A stretch of DNA of 64,000 nucleotides, from contig NC_088303.1 of assembly GCF_032854445.1 (NCBI RefSeq), positions 36,649,501-36,713,500 on the forward strand. The letters are read 5' to 3'. The notes under the pieces are model-generated. The model made no database searches and was not told where the DNA came from. It saw only the letters and a program-made list of their open reading frames with translations. Positions 1 to 10,600 of the stretch are shown in pieces (within the stretch, counting starts at the first letter, position 1; each line of letters begins with the position of its first letter). The position numbers were made by a program, and so were the translations under genes. Source of the DNA: Liolophura sinensis (taxonomy: Eukaryota; Mollusca; Polyplacophora; Chitonida; Chitonidae).

Positions 1-1474
1 CATATACAGGCTGCTACTTGTTATATGTTGCCCCTGAAAGAAAACGTGATCAAAGTTAATGGAAACACTGGGTAGGCAGACAGATAAATTGAATTAAAAC
101 CTGTGAAACCTTGAAAACATGCCTTTGATTGAACAGGAGTGAACAGAAAATCTTGAAACATACTCCTTAGCTGATGGCCTGTTTTGTTCTACTTAGTTTG
201 CTGTACATGTGTCACATGCAAAGTCTGGTCTTATTGTCTGTATGGTTAGATGTACATGATGATGGAGCAGATGAAAGCTGTTGATTCGCAGTTACTGCTA
301 GATTTTCATGCAGATATGCGTATATGCATGCGACAATGTCTTTTGGTGTTTTGTGTTTTTCTGCCTATCAGAGTTATTCCCCCTTACAGTGAGCATTTTC
401 ACAAGGAATGTCCATATTGAAGACGTGAATCCAGTACCATTTTAGGCTCCTGCTTTTGTAGATTTGAGTAGAGAATAACTTCCAGATATTTGGTAGTATT
501 TTGTATTTATTGAAAGATATTTACTGATGGAGTGATTTATGCTCCTCATACAAGGCCTCTCTGGCTGCCGCGAGGTGGAACGCTATCACGGGGATTTCAC
601 ATCATATACTTGTATTTCTCTCCTATTTTAACTAAGTCTACCAGTTGTAAAGATTGTTTTACAGACAGGGTGAATCTTTTATCAGTGTGAATTTTTTTTA
701 CATTTAAGTTTCATGTTTACATGATTGCAAAGCTTTAAAAAACGCGAAAATCATGAAAACAGACAAGATAGAGACAAAATATAAAGGTAGATTTGCATGT
801 TATTTTCATTCCATTTTGTTGACATTTTAGTGACGGCTTACCTGTAAAACATAAAACTTGCGTCACCTAAAGTGTTTTTTCCATCGCCTTATCTCGTGTC
901 TGCTAACGAGCATGCGTTCCAATACAATTTTTTAAAGAAATTGATCTCGTAAAAAATATTGGGATGCACCATGAATACTGTCCATGGATTTCTAATTAAA
1001 TGTTTACATATATTAGTGTTCATGACATAGATTTAGCCATCATTGTATTTTCCTCTGAAACATATTTCCATCCTATGTTCCCTCCACCTTAAAAAAAAAC
1101 CTCCCTCCGACTCTTTTTCTCAGTGATTTTTTTAGGAGATAAAATGGATAAGAAAATGTTGAAACATTGATGAAATATTTTAACAGAAACACTCAAACCC
1201 TATCACATAAATCAACATACATTGGTTTGTCAGAGATTTGACAGACGCTCCAGGATCCAGAAGCCTCTCACCAATGTGGTCGCTGAGAGTTCAAGTCCAG
1301 TTCATGCTGGCTTTCTCAGCAGTCATCTGGGAAGGTCTGCCACCAACCCGTGAATAGTCGTGGGTCTCCGAGGGCTCTGTCCAGTTTCCTCGCACCATAA
1401 TGCTACCTGATGTTATACATTGTACGGCATAAAAGATCAGTCAAGTAAATAAATAATGCTTTGTGTTGTTGTAG
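1..1474. other. Intronic DNA upstream of the first visible transporter exon
   Basis: No coding exon is recognisable here. The transporter exon at 1475 opens in the middle of a codon, so this stretch is an intron of that gene. It holds a dispersed repeat (about 715-900, with a diverged relative at 33243-33405) and a degenerate SINE (about 1250-1456) whose tail ends only about 20 bases before the 3' splice site at 1473-1474. Confidence 0.6.
1250..1456 (+). mobile_element. Degenerate tRNA-derived SINE, family 1
   Basis: It contains the family-1 body ('gcctctcaccaatg', a B-box-like 'gagttcaagtcc', 'ccataatgct') and a worn tail ending in 'agtaaataaat'. It ends just before a transporter 3' splice site, so it may have supplied or displaced the branch-point region. 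Confidence 0.7.
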
Positions 1475-1600
1475 GTATTCTTACCTTTGTGAACATCTAC
1501 AGTGTTAGAGCTGCCACTCGCATCCAGGATATCTTCACCACAGCCAAGATTTTGGCCTTGATTATAATCATCATCACAGGCCTGGTTATGATTGGAAAAG
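1475..1600 (+). CDS. SLC7A5-like: Transporter exon a (TM5 region)
   Basis: Acceptor 'gttgtag' ends at 1474 and donor 'gtaagt' starts at 1601. The first two bases finish a codon begun in an upstream exon outside the window. It encodes [18 protein letters not shown] and the following hydrophobic stretch ([12 protein letters not shown]), and ends with one base of a Gly codon. Confidence 0.92.
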
Positions 1601-4600
1601 GTAAGTGACCAAATTGTTTTAACAGTCACAGGGTCCGGGAGTGGATTATGGTATTAATAACAGAGGTCAAGCTTTGAAATGATACGTGAATGTTTGATAG
1701 GTGTTTGACTTATGTCAGTAGGAGGGGCCTCCATGGCTCAGTTGGTTAGCGTGCTAGCGCAGCATGATGACCCAGGAGCCTCTCACCAATGCGGTCGCTG
1801 TGAGTTCAAGTCCATGTCATGCTGGCTTCCTCTCTGGCCGTAAGTGAGAAGGTCTGCCAGTAACCTGCGGATGGTTGTGGGTTCCCTCTGGGCTCTGCCC
1901 AGTTTCCACGCATCATAATGCTGGCCGCCGTCGTATAAGTGAAATATTCTTGAGTACGGCGTAAAACACCAATCATATAAGTAAATAAATAAATATGTTG
2001 GCAGCTTACTCAGTGCATTTAACCTATCCATAAACCTGACCTCCATTTTCAAAGTAAAAAATTCTTTAGCAGGGCTGCTTCGGGGGCTGTAGATCCTGGG
2101 TCAATCCTGGGTCAAGTCACACCTAAGAGGAAGTTTTAGCTTCCTCGCTTGGCATTCAGCATTAAGGGGAAGTGCAACGACTGTGTCAGTAAAATGGCTT
2201 GGGCGTGGCGGCTTACTTGCCTTCGGTTAGTCGTCTCAGTGAAGCCGCACTAAATAAAAGAGTAGTTGAAATTTGTGCTGCAACAAGGAGGAACATTATA
2301 TGCACTCTAAGAACTTGTTTGTTGTTATACAGTATGTCTAAAAAATTGTTAGGTACGACATTAAACCTCCAGCACTCACTCACTCACTCACTCTTTATCA
2401 GGGTATTAAACATCAGTCAGTCAGTCAGATGAATAAATACATAAACTGAGGTAGCTCACTATTTTTTGTGAGTTTGGAATTTGCCGAATATAAAAAATCA
2501 GATGAAGAGTATCACCTTCTTTATATTCTTGTGTTAGACAGAAATTTGTTGAAGAAAAATTTCATTTCTCTTCTTAAATAAAGATTTAATTCATTATTAT
2601 AGTCTGGAAATTGGGAACACTTGTGAATGTCATGATAAAACAGTTTGTACCTTTTGAATCACAGTCTTCATTCTTGGCACACAGTTTTACCATGATAGTG
2701 TAAGAATTAACTTTTGCATATTGCTGGTCTCCATGGATAAGAGTTGTGATTAAGACATGAATTATTTTAAGAATTAAAAGTAGGAAGGACTAATCATATT
2801 GAGAAATTAAATATTCTTTAGCAGAGTGCTTGAAAAATACACAAATAGTTACATTGACCTGTTATTGTTCATATGTTTTCTTCACTGATAGTTAATGTGG
2901 ACGTTGATAGAAATTGATGTTGCCTTGATTCATTGTCATTTTCATAACTATTTTCACAACTGTTCTTTCAGGAGAAATCGAGCACTTTGAGAATGCCTTT
3001 GAGGATCCTGTGAATGAATTATCGGTGGGGAGTGTGTCCATCTCACTTTATTCTGGACTGTTTGCATATGCTGGGTGGTAAGTACATGCATTTAGGATTT
3101 TCTGATGTTTCTGGACTGTTTGCATATACCGGGTGATAAGTGCATGTATTTAGGACTTGCTGGCATTTCTGGACTGTTTGCATATACCGGGTGGTAAGTG
3201 CATGTTTTTAGGACTTGTTGACATTTCTGGATTGTTTGCATATACCGGGTGGTAAGTGCATGTATTTAGGACTTGCTGGCATTTCTGGACTGTTTGCATA
3301 TACTGGGTGATAAGTGCATGTATTTAGGACTTGTTGACGTTTCTGGACTGTTTGCATATACCGGGTGGTAAGTGCATGTTTTTAGGACTTGTTGACATTT
3401 CTGGACTGTTTGCATATACCCGGTGGTAAGTGCATGTTTTTAGGACTTGCTCACATTTCTGAACTGTTTGCATATACATGTATTTAGGACTTGCTGACAC
3501 TCATTACAGTCTTCAAGCTTTGAACAGCCTGGAAATTGGAAGTAACTTTCCCAGGTCTTTGAAAGCCAGGACACATACAGTGTGTTAGTCTAGAAACAGA
3601 ATCAACCTGATTGACCTTCAAAACAGGGCCCTAGTCCTGTGTTTTATTGACAAGTGATATTTCTTTTCTGCTTGTCTTTGTAAGGATTTTAAAAACTGTG
3701 CAAATAGTAACCTTACATTCTCTTAAAGAAAGCTGTTTTTCAGGATGTTTGAATTTGTCTGAAGCAGTGCATTGTAACTAATAAAGTAATTTTACATGGC
3801 TTTAAGCAGGTATGACTGTAGAATAGTTATTCAGTCTACTGCAATTAGCCAAGAAAATGTGAATTTAGTGCCTGGAAATGGCGAAAAATTTGAAACTTGC
3901 ACATTGTGTATTGAACTCGTTCATAGTTGAGTGCGGAAAATGGTCTGAATTTTCATTTGAACTCGATTTGAATTGTATGATGCTGAATTTAGCCCTGAAA
4001 TTCAAAATTACAAGTCTGCTAGCAACCTGTGGGTGGTGGTGGGTTTCCCCCCGGGCTCTGCCCGGTTTCTACCCACCATAATGCTGGTCGCTGTCGTATA
4101 AGTGAAATATTCTTGAGTACGGCATAAAACACCAATCAAATAAATAAATAAATCAATCAAAATTACATTGTAAGCCCATCACGAACACGTAGAAAGGCCT
4201 GTTTTACTGGACATTGCAGTTCTAATATATTTGATACTGTCTCTCTTCCTGAATTGTGAATGTATGTTATCAGAGATAAATCTTCATAATATATCCATTT
4301 GTTTTGAATATTGGTTAATCAAAGGGAGATAATGCATTCATGTTTTAATTGTTACATTATTTTCACTTGCAGGAATTTCCTTAATTTTGTAACAGAGGAA
4401 ATGAAGGATCCATTTAAGTAAGTTCTGCAGGCACTTTTGCATTGATCAAAGTGTGCACGCTTTGTACAGTGTTTGTTAAAAAAGAAATTCTGAACAAGTT
4501 TGTAAAATTCTTGAGGATCATTTGTTTCTAGATAGACACAAAACTGATACTAAGTTCAAATTCTTGCCTAACCATTGTGCAAGTCTCAAGCTTGTTTAAA

Positions 4601-7600
4601 CTTTTGTGCACATTTTTCATGGCGTTTTTTTTCCTGGTTTTCTTTAGTATTGTAGCTTATGGCGTACCATGAGAGTCGGCATCCAATAAAGGAAAGAAAT
4701 GTTAAACACAATGTATTGTGGTATTTCACAAAGTACTGCATGAATTGAGCTCAGGGTTTGCACATATGTAGAGCACAATACCACGAGGGGGATATCCCAT
4801 CATTGATTTCGTGTTTACATATTAATAAAATACCATAAATTACTGCATTCCTGACATAGTATATTTTGTATTAAAATCAGTGTTAAACAAAATGTTAGGG
4901 GTGATATCTCAAAGAGTACTGCATTTATTGAACTTAAGGTTTGCGTGCAGGTAGAGCACAGTAACCCAAGGGAGATGTTCCATTGCTGATGCTCTGTGAG
5001 CAAATTAATTATTGAAGTTTTACATTTATGTCTTTCCTACAGGTGAGCTCTTTGGTAGCCTTGCTATCAAATCTAAGTTCTTAATGGTTTATGCTTTCAA
5101 AAAGAGAGACAAGTGTGGCTTGTTAATAAAGGAGAGATGATTCTGAAACTGTTTTTCTGTAACTCTTTTAGCAGAAACATGCATGTGTTTTTAACATGAG
5201 ATCATATTTTGAGGTCATGTGGGGATTAATAATCCCTTGTAATGATTATTCACAAATAAACATGAATGTCTGTAGTAAAATTTGCCTTTTTGTCATGTGG
5301 ATCAAGGGGGATAACTCCCCAATGATTCCATGCTCCATACTTTGTACTTGCAAAACTGGAGGTTGGGGAGACCATGAATGCATGATTATATATGTGTGTC
5401 AAATTTTCTGCTAATCTTGTTCAGAAACCTACCTCGTGCTATCTACATATCGGTACCACTGGTGACCCTTGTCTACGTCATGGCTAATGTGGCATACTTC
5501 TCTCTGGTGTCTCCTCGAGAGATGATGGAATCCAACGCAGTTGCTGTTGTAAGTCTGGCATTCTAACATGCCTGTTAACTACCGTCATACAACTTTATGT
5601 AAGGCATCACTTATAATGTTGATCTTAACTGGTTCTCTAGCTGCTATTCTGGTTGGTGTTGGAATAACTTCGATAACTTTATGATAAAAGTAACATTGAA
5701 GTTGTAGGTTCTGCTTACACTCTGTATTCATGTTCCACATTTTACTTACTAATTCTGATTGACTATCTTTTGTAGACTTTTGGTGATAAAGTATTTGGTG
5801 TTATGGCATGGATCATCCCAGTCTTTGTGGCACTCTCCACTTTTGGAGGCGTGAATGGTATGCTCTTCACATCTGGCAGGTAAGATTGATAATTCAGGTA
5901 AGGTCTGGGAACTTCGGACACTCTTGGACACTCTGAAATCTACCGAGCAGTGGAAAATTTAAACGTAGGTTTAAGCACCCTTTTTTTTTTTCATAATCAA
6001 CAACTTTTACTATGAACTGATGTTTGTACATATTAAGAAATTCAAGCCCAGAGCTGTTGTACATATTTGGACAGGGGCACTCTCTTGCTCTGGACAGCAG
6101 CAGAGAACTTCAGTTTTCATGATGTTTTTCCCAGTGATATAATATACAATCTATTCAAAGATACTTGAACATCAGAAGTTCCCTAAATTTACTCTACCCA
6201 AATCTTGCTTTCAAAACATTTGGTTGATAAAATCAGATCATAGAGCTTATGCTAAGAAAGGAAAAATGACATGCTTTACTTTTGGACAAAAGCTAGCACA
6301 TAAGTTCAGATTCTGAAATTACATATATGAAGATAATACAGTAATAATTTCATTTACCTTTTAAATGTGTATTCTTTTGATTTCAAATCATATAGCCTTT
6401 ATCTTTTTATTTCAGGCTATTTTATGTTGGTGCTAGAGAAGGTCATCTACCAGATTTCTTTGCCATGATTCAGAGGAAACGGTTCACGCCAATGCCAGCC
6501 ATATTGTTCACAGTACGTCGGGAATCATTTGTTATTTTGAGTGGCTTTTCAGTCATACTTTTTTTTTTTCTTCTTCTAAAGTTGTGTCTTTGTGTTTCTA
6601 GTGAATTAGGATATTGGTTTTGTTTGTAATAGGTCAGGCTCATTCATGACAGCTTTTCCTCGAGGGACAGAATATGTTTTGTCTCTATGATAAAATAATT
6701 GAGATGCATATTTGTGTGCTTTGCAGCTGAAAAATCAGGTCATTCCCTAAATGTTGCTACAGTGGCAACCTGTCAAATGCCCAGAATGAGGACCCCAACC
6801 TCATTATATTGACATCAAGCATTTGTTTCCCAGCTCATCTTTATGATATTTTTTACTAGAAATTAATACATTGTAACAGCGTAGAGGATTAAGAACTATA
6901 CCCTATTTCATTTTACCCATAAAACTGATTGCCATTATTCAGGCAAGTAACATCTGGCAATACTGACATGAAACTTTAATCAAACAAACCAGCGGATGGT
7001 CGTGGGCCCCCCTCCCCAGCCTCTATGCAGTTAATGCTGGGGCCGGTTTTATGAAGCATACTTAGTGTTAAGTAGCCCTTAGCTAAGTGCACTTAATATC
7101 TCTACAACATATGTTGTCATGATAGTTAGGGGCTTTCTTAGCTTAGTGAGCTTCAATGAAACTGGCCCCTGGCCATCGTCTAAATGAAATACACTTGAGT
7201 ATGGAATGAAACACTAAACAAACAAATAAATGAAATTGAATCAAACAGTTAGAGACTTTAAATAATCTATCAGTGGAATGCTGTTGCTGAATCCGTTTGT
7301 TACTAGGTGTTAGACCACTGATTTGTTTGTCACAAGGTGGGACTTTGTTTGTTAGACTGTGATATGTCTGAATGGTTTGTTACTGGGTGTTAGACCAATG
7401 ATTTGTTTGTCACAAGGTGTGACTTTGTTAGACTGTGATATGTCTGAATGGTTTGTTACTGGGTGTTAGACCACTGATTTCTTTGTCACAAGGTCTGACT
7501 TTTTTTGTTAGACTGTGATATGTCTGAATCCGTTTGTTACTAGGTGTTAGACCACTGATTTGTTTGTCACAAGGTGGGACTTTTTTTGTTAGACTGTGAT

Positions 7601-10600
7601 ATGTCTGAATTGTTTGTTACTGGGTGTTAGACCACTGATTTCTTTGTCACAAGGTGTGACTTTGTTAGACTGCGATATGTCTGAATTGTTCGTTACTAGG
7701 TGTTAGACCACAGATTTGTTTGTCACAAAATGTGACTTTGTTTGTTAGACTGTGATATGTCTGAATTGTTTGTTACTGGGTGTTAGACCACGGATTTGTT
7801 TGTCACAAAGTGTGACTTTGTTTGTTAGACTGTGATATGTCTGAATTGTTTGTTACTGGGTGTTAGACCACGGATTTGTTTGTCACAAAGTGTGACTTTG
7901 TTTGTTAGACTGTGATATGTCTGAATGGTTTGTTACTGGGTGTAAGACCACTGATTTGTTTGTCACAAAGTGTGACTTTGTTTGTTAGACTGTGATATGT
8001 CTGAATTGTTCGTTACTGGGTGTTAGTCCACGGATTTGTTTGTGACAAAGTGTGACTTTGTTTGTTAGACTGTGATATGTCTGAATTGTTCGTTACAGGG
8101 TGTTAGTCCACGGATTTGTTTGTCACAAGGTGTGAATTTGTATGTTAGACTGTGATATGTCTGAATTGTTCGTTACTGGGTGTTAGACCACTGATTTGTT
8201 TGTCTCAAAGTGTGACTTTGTTTGTTAGACTGTGATATGTCTGAATTGTTTGTTACACTCTGCGATATCTCTGGATAGTTTGTGACACAATGTGATATCT
8301 GTATTGTCTATTACAGGATGTGTAATTTGTTGTAGGGAGTGATTTTGTTCAATAATTTGTTATGGTCTGTTATATCACTGAATTGGTTGGTACAGGACAT
8401 GATATCTGAAATATTTGGTGTAAGTTGTGATATCTGAATTGTTGGTTGCTACAGGATGTGATATGTGAAATGTTTGATCTAAGTTGTGATATCTGAATTG
8501 TTTGTTTGGTACAGGGTGCGATATCTGAATTGTTTGTTACAGGGTGTGATATCTGAATTGTTTGTTACAGGGTGTGATATCTCTGCTTTACCTGATATCC
8601 AATGACATCTATGCTCTGATCAACTACATGAGCTTTGTTCAGTGGCTGTCAGTGGGCATGTCTATCCTGGGCATGATGATTCTTCGACACACGCGACCTA
8701 ACATCCCCAGGCCTATAAAGGTGAGTGAGCCTATGTTGCCAAGCAGACTTTTTACCAGAAACTACAGAAATGGTCTTAAGGTTGTAGTGAGAGTAGTTGC
8801 TGGAAAAGTTGTCAGAATCGTAATTAACAAAATGTGTCACTTGAAAAAGGCCCAATTTTAGGTGATACCATAGATAACAATAGATTGATACCAATCAATC
8901 TGACACTGCACATGAAATGACGACATGCTCAGAGCCTTGATACCAATCAGTCTGACACTGCATATGAAATGTACGACACGTTCAGTGCCTTGATACCAAT
9001 CAGTCTGACACTGCACATGAAATGTACGACATGCTCAGAGCCTTGATACCAATCAGTCTGACACTGCACATGAAATGTACGACACGCTCAGTGCCTTGAT
9101 ACCAATCAGTCTGACACTGCACATGAAATGTACGACACGCTCAGTGCCTTGATACCAATCAGTCTGACACTGCACATGAAATGTACGACACGCTCGGTGC
9201 CTTGATACCAATCAGTCTGACACTGCACATGAAATGTACGACACGCTCGGTGCCTTGATACCAATCAGTCTGACACTGCACATGAAATGTACGACACGCT
9301 CGGTGCCTTGATACCAATCAGTCTGACACTGCACATGAAATGGACGACACGCTCGGTGCCTTGATACCAATCAGTCTGACACTGCACATGAAATGTACGA
9401 CACGCTCGGTGCCTTGATACCAATCAGTCTGACACTGCACATGAAATGACAACATGCTCAGTGCCTTGATACCAATCAGTCTGACACTGCACATGAAATG
9501 TACGACATGCTCAGAGCCTTGATACCAATCAGTCTGACACTGCACATGAAATGTACGACACGCTCAGTGCCTTGATACCAATCAGTCTGACACGCCACAT
9601 GAAATGTACGACACGCTCAGTGCCTTGATACCAATCAGTCTGACACTGCACATGAAATGTACGACACGCTCAGTGCCTTGATACCAATCAGTCTGACACT
9701 GCACATGAAATGTACGACACGCTCTGTACCTTGATACCAATCAGTCTGACACTGCACATGAAATGTACGACACGCTCAGTGCCTTGATACCAATCAGTCT
9801 GACACGCCACAGGAAATGTACGACACGCTCAGTGCCTTGATACCAATCAGTCTGACACGCCACATGAAATGTACGACATGCTCAGAGGCTTGAAACCAAT
9901 CAGTCTGACATTGCAGATGAAATATGCAATTATTCAAAATGTTTCCAACATTAGTGTAATCTGAATATTGAAGTAAATTTAAGGAAATTTTTGTCAGGAA
10001 TATACCAGTAACAAGAAACTATTTATTAGATATTCATCATTCACCTACTATGCTGAAATATTCAGGCCAGAGGTTGTCTAATAATACTTAAAGTCTTTTT
10101 TGATGACCTTAAATTTGGAACAAAATTTGTGTGGATAAATAAATATCACAGAATATTACTTTTGGTTCTGAACCCTACATATTTCTACTACGACATCATC
10201 ATATGTTGCAGGAAAACCTCAATACATCTTTTTAAGATCATTACAACTCAGACAAAATGTCGAACTTAATAGGGGCAAAATTTTAGGCCTCCACTAAAGA
10301 GATTTGACCTTTCTATTCTATGCAACACATTATTAGCACGAACAAGGGTGGAGACAAAGAAATTTTCTTAGATCTCGGTGACCTAGGCTTATTTTTACGT
10401 TTCTACAAAATTTACCATAAATCAAGAGCCTCCTGTACTTGCATTGTGATGAGTATGGACATGTGTCACCTCTTTTCTTTCTTGTCTACATGTATGACGT
10501 GTGTATCCTCCTTGTCCACATGTATGACGTGTGTATCCTCCTCGTCCACATGTATGACGTGTGTATCCTCCTCGCACACATGTATGACGTGTGTATCCTC

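Noticed and set aside
9318-9545. Minus-strand repeat-peptide frame
   Set aside because: An artefact of the 53-bp minisatellite in the same gene's intron.
8884-9925. CRISPR-like regular repeats
   Set aside because: The repeats are directly head-to-tail with no unique spacers, in a eukaryotic intron.
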